A stretch of 64,000 nucleotides of DNA from JAFDXJ01 sp039811225 (GTDB lineage Bacteria > Bacteroidota > Bacteroidia > Chitinophagales > Chitinophagaceae), in the NCBI GenBank assembly GCA_039811225.1, contig JBDHYG010000006.1:54915-118914 (forward strand). Direction: 5' to 3'. Position numbers and translations under genes: made by a program. The notes under the pieces are model-generated. The model made no database searches and was not told where the DNA came from. It saw only the letters and a program-made list of their open reading frames with translations. Of the stretch, positions 56,433-64,000 are shown piece after piece (the stretch's first letter is position 1; each line of letters begins with the position of its first letter).

Positions 56433-56547
56433 TTCCAATTACAAAAGCTTTTTAAAACAGTAAAAATACTTTCTCATTCGCTTCTTTGATTTGTCTGGTG
56501 CACCATGTATAAGAAAATTATCGAGAATTTTTTCCTGATTATTTGGA

Positions 56548-57282
56548 TTAATTATTCACTAAAAATTCCATTCGTATGGTAAGGGAGCCGGTTTTCTGGC
56601 GGCTGCTGGTATTAAATGTACCGCCATAGGTATAGTCTTCATTACTGTTTTTCCCGGTAATTTGAAAAACACCCATGGTAGCTTTTTTCATATCACCCAA
56701 TTTACTGCCGGCATTTTTGGCAATGGTTTCGGCGCGTGCTTTGGCATCTGCACTGGCCTTGGCCAGGAGGTTCATTTTTATATCTGTCAGGTGGGTATTG
56801 TAATAAGCCGGTGGAGCTGAATTCAGTTCAATTCCATTTTGAATTAGCTCGGTAATTTCCCGGGAAATTTTTTCAATTTTATCCACCTCAGCAGATTCCA
56901 CTTTTACATTTTGCGTAAGAGTGTACCCGGTAAAGACAGCGCCCAGTGACCGGCCATTCGCGTCTTGCTGGTAATCAAAATCCTTGGTAATTTCTATAGA
57001 TGAGAAAATAATATTGCTATCGTTCAGGCCCTTTGCATGCAGGTAATTGCGAATGCTGGTTTCATCGGCTTTCAGGGCCGGGTAGGCTGTTTTCAAATCC
57101 AGGGATTTTCGGGAGAAGGAGGCATTCCAGACAATCAGGTCACTGGAAAAATCCTGCTCGGCAAGGCCGGTCACCACGATGGTGTCCATGGTAGTGGATC
57201 GGAATTTATAGGCACTGGCCGCAATGGCAATAGCCACAATAAAAGACAGGCCGAGTATAATAGCGATTAGGGTGGAGCGCAT
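56548..57282 (-). CDS. SIMPL domain protein
   Basis: The 244-residue protein begins with a signal-anchor helix (MRSTLIAIILGLSFIVAIAIAASAYKF) and has a SIMPL fold: IVVTGLAEQDF at the start, the repeat of strands NIIFSSIEITKDFDYQ, a helix-rich middle and the C-terminal KASADAKARAETIAKNAG which is the family hallmark. SIMPL proteins such as BP26 form oligomeric channel-like assemblies in the periplasm and have no known enzymatic role. It lies between the GIY-YIG and the tail-specific protease genes with 85-110 bp gaps. Confidence 0.9.
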   Translation of the reverse strand: MRSTLIAIILGLSFIVAIAIAASAYKFRSTTMDTIVVTGLAEQDFSSDLIVWNASFSRKSLDLKTAYPALKADETSIRNYLHAKGLNDSNIIFSSIEITKDFDYQQDANGRSLGAVFTGYTLTQNVKVESAEVDKIEKISREITELIQNGIELNSAPPAYYNTHLTDIKMNLLAKASADAKARAETIAKNAGSKLGDMKKATMGVFQITGKNSNEDYTYGGTFNTSSRQKTGSLTIRMEFLVNN

Positions 57283-57367
57283 TTTTTTTCATTAAAAGTA
57301 ACAAATCATCTGTATTAAATGCTCAAAAAATCATTCCCGGCAGCAGTCCTGCCTGTTATTCGTTCCC

Positions 57368-59530
57368 TCAATTTTGTAACACATTCACCGGGGCATTATT
57401 TGCAGATGCAAAAATCATCAAAGATTTTACGGCGGTGCTGATATACCGGTCTGTCTGCATCATTTTCAACCAATCCTGGTAACGCAGTGCTTTATTTTTA
57501 TCGGGATTATCATAGTATTTGTTTTTATCCACTTCCATAAAATGCATGTTCATGGGCGTAGATAATTTGGCCATACTATCATCGGCTTTCACCATTGCTT
57601 TAATTCTTGCCTGCAATGCTTTATATTCTTTCAGCCCGAGATTAACAGCTGAATCGGATATTTCGTTCAGGATGCGTGTATTCTTTTTAATAACATTGAA
57701 TGCGCTGTCTTTTTCCACCAGGGCATTGGCCTCTTTTGCCAATTGGGCAAAAGTATCGGGGTTCATCAGGATGGTATAATCAGCCGGTGCAATTTCATCC
57801 CATTTCAACGCATTGGGGTTATCTTTTTCCCGTAACTTCAGGTATTCATAAGTATCCGGTATCACCACATCTGAAGAGACGCCTTTCAATTGAGTAGAGC
57901 CACCATTTACCCGGTAGAATTTTTCAAATGTCAGTTTCAACGCACCATATTCTGTATCGGGATTTGCAAAATCCACAGGCCTACCCAACGGCAGGGATTT
58001 TTGTACTGTTCCCTTTCCGAAAGTGGACGTGCTACCAATTATTAAGCCTCGCTTATAATCCTGGATGGCTGCGGCAAAAATTTCTGAGGCCGATGCACTC
58101 AGCTCATTCACCATTACAGCGAGAGGCCCATTATACAACACTTCCGGCTCATCATCATCCAGGCTCTGTGCCACGCCATCCCTGTCTTTCACCTGTACTA
58201 CCGGGCCATTGGGAATAAATAAACCCACCATCCGAACCACTTCATATAAAGAACCGCCTCCGTTATTGCGCAGGTCGATGACAATACCATCTACCTTTTC
58301 GGCTTTTAATTTCACCACTTCTTTGGCTACATCTTCTGAGCATTTGTTCCCATCAGGGCGTGTATAGTCAGCATAAAATTCCGGCAGGAAAATATAGCCG
58401 ATTTTTTTATTCCCCTCATTTATAATAGTACTACGGGCAAAGATTTCATCCTGCACAATTTCATCCCGAATAAGTGATACCACTTTGGTGCTGCCATCCG
58501 CTTTTCGCAGGGTGAGTCTTACTTCGGCACCTTTTTTACCCCGGATCAATTTCACTACATCCTGCAGGTCATAGCCGGAAACATCCACGGGCTCTGCATT
58601 TCCCTGCCCTACCTTGGTGATAATATCATTGACATCAATTTGTTTGCTTTTCCAGGCCGGGCTTCCGGTTACCAGGCTTACAATTTGTACCTGGTCATCC
58701 TGCTGGCGTAGCTGTGCACCGATACCATAAAAGCGGCCGGTCATTTCTTCATCAAAGCCCCGTTTTTCCACTGGTGGAAAATATTCTGTATGCGGGTCCA
58801 TGATTTCAGTAATGATATTGACAAAAATATTGAACTGCTCTTCCGGGGTAAGTTTTGTTTTTACCCGGTTATAAAAACGATCCAGCGATTCCAGTACTTT
58901 TATCCGGGCCATTTTTTCTAATTGGGCATCTGTTTTCGAAGCCATGGTATCTTTGGCATTGGCTTTTGCCCGTTGTTCCTGCAGGTCGGCGTAGCGGGTG
59001 AGTGTGGCATATTTCAGTTTATTATACCATCTATGCCGGCGTGCCTCTTCATTGGCCGGGAAGTCCAGTTTATCGGGGTTCATTTGTACCCATTCGCTTT
59101 TGGAAAAATCAAAAGGTTTGGAAAGAATGTCTTTATAAATATTGATCACTTCGTCCACCCGTTTCAAATAAACTTCGCCGAGGGCCGGATAAAATTGCAA
59201 GGGTGCCCCGTGAATTTCATCATCAATTTTTGTTTCATAAATTTTCAGGGCATCAATATCGGATTGCAACAAAATAATTTTTTCCGGGTCGGTAGAAGCA
59301 ATGGTTTCTTTAAAAACCAGTTTGGAAAAATCATCATTGATTATTTTCGGATCATAATGTTTTTGTTCCAGGATTTTACCAATAGCCATCAACAGTTGTT
59401 GTTGTTGAGTATCCGGTGTATTGGCAGAAGCACTGTATTTAAAGGCAAAGAATACAACACACGCAATCAATAACAGGAGAAAGGGTAACCCTTTTTTACT
59501 AATCATAAAAGAGCAGATTTTATTAAGCAT
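57368..59530 (-). CDS. prc: Carboxy-terminal processing (tail-specific) protease
   Basis: This S41 protease of 720 residues trims C-termini of periplasmic proteins. An N-terminal hydrophobic anchor is followed by the Tsp N-terminal helical domain, a PDZ domain (DQVQIVSLVTGSPAWKSKQI ... DIITKVGQG) and the protease core with catalytic Ser in ELSASASEIFAAA and catalytic Lys in STFGKGTVQK. The C-terminal DUF3340-like block, with LKEYKALQARIKAM, is also present, so the protein is full length. It points away from the adjacent tRNA-His gene, with a 141-bp divergent gap. Confidence 0.96.
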   Translation of the reverse strand: MLNKICSFMISKKGLPFLLLLIACVVFFAFKYSASANTPDTQQQQLLMAIGKILEQKHYDPKIINDDFSKLVFKETIASTDPEKIILLQSDIDALKIYETKIDDEIHGAPLQFYPALGEVYLKRVDEVINIYKDILSKPFDFSKSEWVQMNPDKLDFPANEEARRHRWYNKLKYATLTRYADLQEQRAKANAKDTMASKTDAQLEKMARIKVLESLDRFYNRVKTKLTPEEQFNIFVNIITEIMDPHTEYFPPVEKRGFDEEMTGRFYGIGAQLRQQDDQVQIVSLVTGSPAWKSKQIDVNDIITKVGQGNAEPVDVSGYDLQDVVKLIRGKKGAEVRLTLRKADGSTKVVSLIRDEIVQDEIFARSTIINEGNKKIGYIFLPEFYADYTRPDGNKCSEDVAKEVVKLKAEKVDGIVIDLRNNGGGSLYEVVRMVGLFIPNGPVVQVKDRDGVAQSLDDDEPEVLYNGPLAVMVNELSASASEIFAAAIQDYKRGLIIGSTSTFGKGTVQKSLPLGRPVDFANPDTEYGALKLTFEKFYRVNGGSTQLKGVSSDVVIPDTYEYLKLREKDNPNALKWDEIAPADYTILMNPDTFAQLAKEANALVEKDSAFNVIKKNTRILNEISDSAVNLGLKEYKALQARIKAMVKADDSMAKLSTPMNMHFMEVDKNKYYDNPDKNKALRYQDWLKMMQTDRYISTAVKSLMIFASANNAPVNVLQN

Positions 59531-59623
59531 TTTTTCAAAAATAAGCCAAATAAATGTGTTTCAATTTCCACTATTCCTTATTAACAAGTATTTCAATCTT
59601 TCCGGCCTGGAAAGAAATATTGT

Positions 59624-59655
59624 TTTGCAACGTATTTTGTTTTAAATTATTTTTG
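59624..59655 (+). promoter_or_regulatory. Bacteroidota promoter of tRNA-His
   Basis: TTTG at 59624-59627, a 20-base spacer and TATTTTTG at 59648-59655 match the -33/-7 consensus TTTG-N17-23-TAnnTTTG. The mature tRNA starts 16 bases downstream. Confidence 0.65.
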
Positions 59656-59671
59656 CTTTTTTCCGGAATAC

Positions 59672-59746
59672 GGAGGCTGTAGCTCAGTTGGTTAGAGCGT
59701 CAGATTGTGGTTCTGAAAGTCGTGGGTTCGACCCCCATCAGCCTCC
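59672..59746 (+). tRNA. tRNA-His (anticodon GTG)
   Basis: The cloverleaf has acceptor GAGGCTG/CAGCCTC preceded by the extra G-1 (59672) that pairs with C73 (59746), the identity feature of tRNA-His. The D arm is GCTC/GAGC, the anticodon stem TCAGA/TCTGA, the loop TTGTGGT with anticodon GTG at 59707-59709, and the T arm contains GTTCGA. The CCA end is not encoded. A clear promoter and terminator flank it. Confidence 0.97.
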
Positions 59747-59755
59747 CACCCCCAG

Positions 59756-59784
59756 CCTACATCATTATTGGTGTAGGTTTTTTT
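59756..59784 (+). terminator. Rho-independent terminator after tRNA-His
   Basis: The stem CCTACAT/GTGTAGG (one G-T pair) is followed by seven T, ten bases after the tRNA. Confidence 0.82.
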
Positions 59785-59962
59785 ACTCCCAAACCTTCGG
59801 TAAAGGATAAATCCGGGTAAACCGAGACATTTTCAAATAAAATTCATATCCTAACAAAAACATAAAATAGAGGGTTTTTTCTACTGGGATTACCGTTTAT
59901 CCTTTTTGCATAAAAAACTACGAAACTTATAGTACAATTTTGCACCATAATTCCAACTTAAC

Positions 59963-62611
59963 ATGAAAAAAATAGTATTGATATGCTTGTTATTCACCGG
60001 TTTCCAGGTGATGGCCCAGTACCCGCAAGGGGGAGGCCAGGGTGGTAAACGCGGGATGAATGCAGGCCATTTTTATGGCAAGGTAGTCGATAGCAAAACC
60101 AATAAAGGTATTGAGTTAGCTTCCGTACAATTGACCGGTCAAAAATTTGATTCAGCCACACATAAAATGGCGGAAGGCATTATTGCTGTAGTCCTGACAA
60201 AATCTAATGGAGACTTTAGCCTGGAGAATATCCCGGTATTTGGAAAATTTTCCCTAAACGTATCTGCCGTAGGTTATGATGATTATACTACCGAGGTATC
60301 TTTTGGTGTAAATATGAAAGGCAATAACAGCGCCGGTAACCAGGAAGGCCAGATGATGCAAATGATGAGCAATATAGACAAAGACCTGGGTAATATAAAA
60401 ATGAGCCAGGCCGATAATACACTGGCTGCCGTTACGGTAAAATCTTCCGCCAAACCATTTTTTGAAATGGGTGTTGACCGGAAAATTTTTAATGTAGATA
60501 AAAATATTATGAGCCAGGGCCAGACTGCTACCGAAGTCATGCGGCAAATCCCGACACTCAATGTAGATATTGATGGCAATGTGACTATGCGGAATGCCAC
60601 TCCTCAATTATTTATTGATGGCCGGCCTACTACCCTCACGTATGATCAAATTCCGGCTGACCTGATTGATAAAGTGGAACTGATCACCAACCCATCTGCA
60701 AAATTTGATGCATCCGGTGGCGGTGGTGGTATCTTAAATATTATTTTAAAGAAAAATGTGAAGACCGGTTATAATGGTGGTGTACGTGCCGGTGTGGATA
60801 CACGGGGAGGTTATAATTTCGGTGGAGATGTCAGTTATCGCCAGAATAAATTAAACTTCAGCCTGAGCGCCGGATATAATAAACGAAAATCAAATTCCAA
60901 TTCGATCACTGACCGGAATAATATTTCAGATACACCCATGAATATTTATTCTACCAATGACGGTTCTTCCAATGGCCATTTCTTATATGCCCGGGCCAGC
61001 CTGGACTACCTGATTGATATAAGGAATACATTGACCTTTTCCTATAGCCGTTCACAGGGGAAATTCAATTCCATCAGTGACCAGGTGATTGATTCACTGA
61101 TTGAAAATAACCTGGCCTCTTACAGTACGCGGTTTTCCAATTCCACATTTAATTTTTATAATAACCGGTATGGCCTCAGTTTTAAACACAACTTTACCAA
61201 GAATGGCCATGATATCACCGCCGATATAAACTATAACGCCAGCACCAATGATAATAATGGGAATTATGTAACAGATACCTATTATCCTAATTCTGTACCC
61301 AAAGGCTTACCCGTAAAGCAAATCAGTACCGGCGGCGGTTCATCGAATTACCTGGTGATCCAGTCGGATTATGAAAACCCGATTACCGATAATCAAAAAT
61401 TTGAAGCAGGTGTACGCGCAGCCATCCGGAATAATGATAATACCAGCATCCAATCATTCTATAATGATTCTGCCGGCCAATATATCCCGGTGCCTACCCT
61501 GACCAGCAATTATAAATTCCGCGATGAAGTGTTTGCAGCCTATTCAACGTATACTTTCAAAGTAAAAAAATTCAATTTCCAGTTAGGCTTGCGTGCAGAA
61601 AGTTCTAATTACAATGGTACATTGATCGGGAAAGATTCTTCCTTCAAAGTGAATTTCCCTATCAGTCTTTTCCCCAGTGCATTCATCACCTATCAAATTG
61701 CTGACAGGCAGGATTTGCAAATGAATTTTTCAAGAAAAATCAACCGGCCCAATTTCTTCCAGTTATTGCCCTTTATTGATTACAGTGATCCGCAAAACCT
61801 AAGTGTGGGTAATGCCGGGTTGAAGCCTGAATTTACCGACCTGGGTGAATTATCTTATAATATTACCTATGGCAATAATTCCAATTTCCTGGCAACGGCT
61901 TATGTGCGACATACGACCAACCTGATCACTAATTTTCAGTATATCGGCCCCAGCCCATTGAATCCCGAGGATACGGTAGTTTTCAATACCTATGCCAATG
62001 CCAATAACAGTTGGTCTTATGGCCTGGAGCTGACTAACCGGATCAATCTCTTTAAAATTTGGGACCTTACCCTGAACCTGAATTTATATAATTCTATCAT
62101 CAATGGTGGTACGGCACAACAGGATATGAGCAATCAACGTATCAGCTGGTTTGGTAAATGGAATAACAATATCCGGTTGCCGAAGAATTACTCTATCCAG
62201 TTTTCCGGAAATTACCAGGCCAAGACCATTTTACCACCGAATAGTGGTGGCCGGGGTATGGGAGGCTGGTTTGGCGGCGCCGGCCTGGGTACTTCCCAGG
62301 GATATATCTATCCCAATTACAGTTTTGATTTAGCGGTGAAAAAAGACTGGAAGATAAAAGGCACCAATACACTTTCTTTATCCCTCAGTATGAATGATAT
62401 TTTCCGGACTGCCGTTAATAAAACGTATTCCGAGTCACCCTATTTCACTCAGATATCCACCCGCTATCGCGACCCACAGGTATTGCGCATCAATTTAAGT
62501 TACCGCTTTGGTAAAATAGATGCCAATCTCTTCAAGCGCAAAAACAATAAAGATAATGGCGGCGATATGGATATGTCCGGCGGCATGGGCGGCATGGGAG
62601 GTGGAAAATAA
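59963..62611 (+). CDS. TonB-receptor-like outer-membrane beta-barrel protein
   Basis: The 882-residue protein has a signal peptide (MKKIVLICLLFTGFQVMAQ), a Gly/Gln-rich spacer, a carboxypeptidase-regulatory-like domain (GKVVDSKTNKGIELASVQL), a plug domain with GQTATEVMRQIPTLNVDIDGNV, PQLFIDGRP and IDKVELITNPSAKFDASG, and a long barrel of the OMP_b-brl_3 type. There is no TonB box that I can name, and no SusD partner. The C-terminus is not a classical barrel end but a Gly/Met/Asp-rich tail (DMDMSGGMGGMGGGK). The likely role is import of an unknown ligand; Met-rich tails can bind copper, which is speculation. Confidence 0.9.
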   Translation: MKKIVLICLLFTGFQVMAQYPQGGGQGGKRGMNAGHFYGKVVDSKTNKGIELASVQLTGQKFDSATHKMAEGIIAVVLTKSNGDFSLENIPVFGKFSLNVSAVGYDDYTTEVSFGVNMKGNNSAGNQEGQMMQMMSNIDKDLGNIKMSQADNTLAAVTVKSSAKPFFEMGVDRKIFNVDKNIMSQGQTATEVMRQIPTLNVDIDGNVTMRNATPQLFIDGRPTTLTYDQIPADLIDKVELITNPSAKFDASGGGGGILNIILKKNVKTGYNGGVRAGVDTRGGYNFGGDVSYRQNKLNFSLSAGYNKRKSNSNSITDRNNISDTPMNIYSTNDGSSNGHFLYARASLDYLIDIRNTLTFSYSRSQGKFNSISDQVIDSLIENNLASYSTRFSNSTFNFYNNRYGLSFKHNFTKNGHDITADINYNASTNDNNGNYVTDTYYPNSVPKGLPVKQISTGGGSSNYLVIQSDYENPITDNQKFEAGVRAAIRNNDNTSIQSFYNDSAGQYIPVPTLTSNYKFRDEVFAAYSTYTFKVKKFNFQLGLRAESSNYNGTLIGKDSSFKVNFPISLFPSAFITYQIADRQDLQMNFSRKINRPNFFQLLPFIDYSDPQNLSVGNAGLKPEFTDLGELSYNITYGNNSNFLATAYVRHTTNLITNFQYIGPSPLNPEDTVVFNTYANANNSWSYGLELTNRINLFKIWDLTLNLNLYNSIINGGTAQQDMSNQRISWFGKWNNNIRLPKNYSIQFSGNYQAKTILPPNSGGRGMGGWFGGAGLGTSQGYIYPNYSFDLAVKKDWKIKGTNTLSLSLSMNDIFRTAVNKTYSESPYFTQISTRYRDPQVLRINLSYRFGKIDANLFKRKNNKDNGGDMDMSGGMGGMGGGK

Positions 62612-62628
62612 AATGGTGTTGATGATAA

Positions 62629-62769
62629 CTAAACCTGCTTTGCAAAAGGCAGGTTTTTTTTCAGGACAAGCTGCTTCGGGTCGCCGGGCGTAAATGCTAC
62701 CTGGCTGATATAGCTGCCGGAGATGCCGTTCTCTCCAACTCTTATTTTATATCGTGGGCTTGCTTTCAT
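62629..62769 (-). other. Possible gene remnant: 46-codon ORF in the gap
   Basis: An open frame on the minus strand begins at ATG 62769 and encodes 46 residues including GENGISGSYISQVAFTPGD, which looks like coding sequence of a larger beta-rich protein rather than noise. It runs across the terminator of the TonB-receptor-like gene, and no family is recognised. I rate it as a decayed fragment or a chance ORF. Confidence 0.25.
62631..62661 (+). terminator. Rho-independent terminator of the TonB-receptor-like gene
   Basis: The stem AACCTGC/GCAGGTT with a ten-base loop is followed by a run of eight T and starts 20 bp after the stop codon. Confidence 0.82.
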
Positions 62770-62810
62770 TATACGAATACCAAGTTAGGATTAATTTTTG
62801 GGAATGTTGA

Positions 62811-62948
62811 GAGAGGGGGAAGATTTTTAAAGATACTGCCATGCTTAAACGGCTAAATGATATTTCTGAATTACCTGAGAAAGACAAGGAACACATTCTT
62901 TACACTATTGACAGGCTGATAAAATCAGCGAAGCTGCAAGCTCTCTAA
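62811..62948 (+). pseudogene. C-terminal remnant of an HTH-type regulator
   Basis: The frame bounded by a TGA at 62808-62810 and a TAA at 62946-62948 encodes ISELPEKDKEHILYTIDRLIKSAKLQAL at its end, with MLKRLND before it. This reads like the C-terminal tail of small XRE-family helix-turn-helix regulators of Bacteroidota, whose usual 60-70-residue HTH domain is missing. Upstream of the frame nothing continues the homology. It is a decayed fragment of a regulator or antitoxin gene, recognised by pattern only; a translated 35-residue product from ATG 62841 is possible but unlikely to work. Confidence 0.55.
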
Positions 62949-62950
62949 AA

Positions 62951-62974
62951 CAAAGCCGCATCTCTGCGGCTTTG
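62951..62974. terminator. Bidirectional-looking terminator
   Basis: The stem CAAAGCCGC/GCGGCTTTG with a six-base loop lies between the HTH remnant and the convergent lipoprotein gene. T-rich flanks occur on both sides (TTGTTTT on the minus strand), so it may stop both transcripts. Confidence 0.7.
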
Positions 62975-62988
62975 CTTATAGAATTAAA

Positions 62989-63678
62989 TTATTGTTCGTT
63001 TAATTCATAAACAGGACAATCTTTTTTTACTAATTGCTTCCCTTTTAAAATGTACTGCGGCAATGTTGTAAAAGCAAACATGTCTCTATTGATGTTAATG
63101 TTTAACTCTAAAACATTCCATGGTTTGTTATTCGGGTCATTATTGTTTACATCAAAAAAATCAATCGTGTTACTAACAAGAAAATCATGTAATAAACGAG
63201 GTAAGATTACAATGCTGTCTTTAAAATTTGCCCTTAAAGTGAGTGAGCCTTCTTGGTAAGAAGGCAATGCTGGTTTATAAATAACAGTACAATTGCTATC
63301 AAAATTTATAATTGATTTTGATGAGCCATTATTAAAACTAAAACCAAATCCGGCCAAGTGCTTATCAGCATTATTCAGAATGATTTTTCTATTGTCTTTA
63401 AGTGAAGGGTCAAAATAATATTTTAAAACGCTGATGTGAAAAAAATATGAGCTATCAGGAATAAAAGTAATCTCGTCATTTTTAAGTACAGCCTTTCCTT
63501 GAGAGAACATAGAAACTCCATGTACATCACCAATAGTAGAAAAATAGTAATTACTATTCTTATCAATTTCAAAATAACTTTTGTTGGCTTTGTAAACGTA
63601 TTTACCCGGCATGATTTTTTGCGAACAAGCACTTAATGTAATAAGAGACAAAATTGTTAGTATAAAAAAGTTCTTCAT
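62989..63678 (-). CDS. Unrecognised lipoprotein (AT-rich)
   Basis: The 229-residue protein has a clear lipoprotein signal with lipobox LSAC (MKNFFILTILSLITLSAC). The rest is a soluble beta-rich domain with GKYVYKANKSYFEIDKNSNYYFSTIG near the start and ILKGKQLVKKDCPVYEL near the end. I recognise no family. The gene is visibly richer in A and T than the core genes of this window, a sign of recent transfer. Six bp upstream, in the same direction, a truncated ORF ends; an exported toxin-tip and lipoprotein-immunity arrangement would look like this, but the evidence is only position. Confidence 0.7.
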   Translation of the reverse strand: MKNFFILTILSLITLSACSQKIMPGKYVYKANKSYFEIDKNSNYYFSTIGDVHGVSMFSQGKAVLKNDEITFIPDSSYFFHISVLKYYFDPSLKDNRKIILNNADKHLAGFGFSFNNGSSKSIINFDSNCTVIYKPALPSYQEGSLTLRANFKDSIVILPRLLHDFLVSNTIDFFDVNNNDPNNKPWNVLELNININRDMFAFTTLPQYILKGKQLVKKDCPVYELNEQ

Positions 63679-63684
63679 AGTAAA

Positions 63685-63897
63685 TCAATTTTTAGGTCTT
63701 GGATATAGATAGCTTCCATCAGAGCCTTTAATTCCATAAATATAATCTTCAGTAATTCCGCTCATGTCGCTTGGCGTACCTGCATCAGAATTTGGCAAAG
63801 AGCTTGGGTCAATTCCATATTGTGCGCTGTATGCTCTTACTTCAAACATTCCTAAGGTGTATCCTTTAGGCAATCCAAGCCCCGTTATCCTGAGTGT
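63685..63897 (-). pseudogene. 5'-truncated ORF upstream of the lipoprotein
   Basis: The frame is open from 63897, where a TGA stop lies immediately upstream (63898-63900), to the stop at 63685. It encodes up to 70 residues, with GLGLPKGYTLGMFEVRAYSA followed by a Ser/Asp/Gly-rich part and the end GSDGSYLYPRPKN. There is no good start codon besides a TTG at 63873, so it seems to be the 3' end of a longer gene cut by an insertion or deletion at about 63900. The C-terminal position and its neighbour suggest a variable tip of a secreted protein; this is unproven. Confidence 0.45.
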
Positions 63898-63925
63898 TCA
63901 ATGATTTAATAAAATTACGAATGCT

Positions 63926-63948
63926 GTCCTGAGTTTATAACTCAGGAC
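63926..63948. repeat. 23-bp perfect inverted repeat at the right edge
   Basis: The arms GTCCTGAGTT and AACTCAGGAC are separated by three bases, TAT. A partial extra copy, TCCTGAGT, occurs at 63888-63895, next to the point where the truncated ORF breaks off. The stem is strong enough to form a hairpin but no T-tract follows on either strand, so it is not a typical terminator. Confidence 0.6.
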
Positions 63949-64000
63949 TTGCTAATTTACAAAAATTCTATCTTCAATAATCCAATTTTCTTTCCAAAAT

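Noticed and set aside
57339..57353. Hairpin GGCAG/CTGCC before the SIMPL gene as a terminator
   Set aside because: The stem has only five pairs and the T run is eight bases away; too weak to list.

Overview
The window comes from a chromosome of the phylum Bacteroidota, most probably a member of the Chitinophagaceae or a close relative; the assignment to family is an inference from gene content. The evidence is the Bacteroidota -7 promoter box TAnnTTTG in front of several genes, a type IX secretion C-terminal sorting domain, a SusC/TonB-like outer-membrane barrel with a carboxypeptidase-regulatory domain, families seen mainly in this phylum (DUF6089, DUF4199, a GYF_2 membrane protein), an archaeal/eukaryal-type prolyl-tRNA synthetase and the MoxR-DUF58-DUF4350-DUF4129-SpoIIM operon. 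Coding density is high and most of the window is core genome.

Layout. 1-8.5 kb: the 3' part of uvrA runs into a convergent block of minus-strand genes (DUF6089-type outer-membrane protein, elaA, a tandem universal stress protein, rarA, a small membrane protein, aspS). 8.5-23.7 kb: plus-strand genes sucD, a 2029-residue alpha-2-macroglobulin with a thioester motif, nnr (NAD(P)HX repair), hppA (K+-dependent-type membrane pyrophosphatase), lepA and a secreted delta-60-repeat protein with a T9SS signal. 23.8-31.8 kb: a nine-gene minus-strand unit that starts with a dihydroorotase-like protein lacking its metal ligands, continues with DUF4199 and two glycosyltransferases, then carries the four enzymes that make GDP-D-glycero-D-manno-heptose (hddA, gmhA, hddC, gmhB) and ends in an unrecognised secreted protein. 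31.8-39.2 kb: tRNA-Pro(GGG), gyrA with a downstream TPR lipoprotein/periplasmic-type gene, a GYF-domain membrane protein and a saccharopine-dehydrogenase-like enzyme.

39.2-46.5 kb: an eight-gene minus-strand operon SpoIIM-like, membrane protein, DUF4129, DUF4350, MoxR, DUF58, EVE, sirtuin, with overlapping or very close genes and a divergent RDD membrane gene. 47.3-55.4 kb: DUF2752 and dispanin-like membrane genes, proS, a Tyr/Trp-rich lipoprotein, a FadL-like barrel, valS and a PAP2 phosphatase. 55.5-62.6 kb: an isolated GIY-YIG/DUF4357 gene in AT-rich surroundings, a SIMPL protein, the tail-specific protease, tRNA-His(GTG) and a TonB-receptor-like barrel.

62.6-64 kb is the only clearly accessory stretch: a decayed HTH-regulator tail, an unrecognised lipoprotein, a 5'-truncated ORF directly upstream of it and a perfect inverted repeat at the edge. 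The best leads are the inactive dihydroorotase at the head of the heptose/glycan operon, the EVE plus zinc-less sirtuin appended to the MoxR operon, the palindrome covering a GTG start codon, and the truncated ORF-lipoprotein pair at the right edge. I saw no CRISPR array, prophage or complete insertion sequence.
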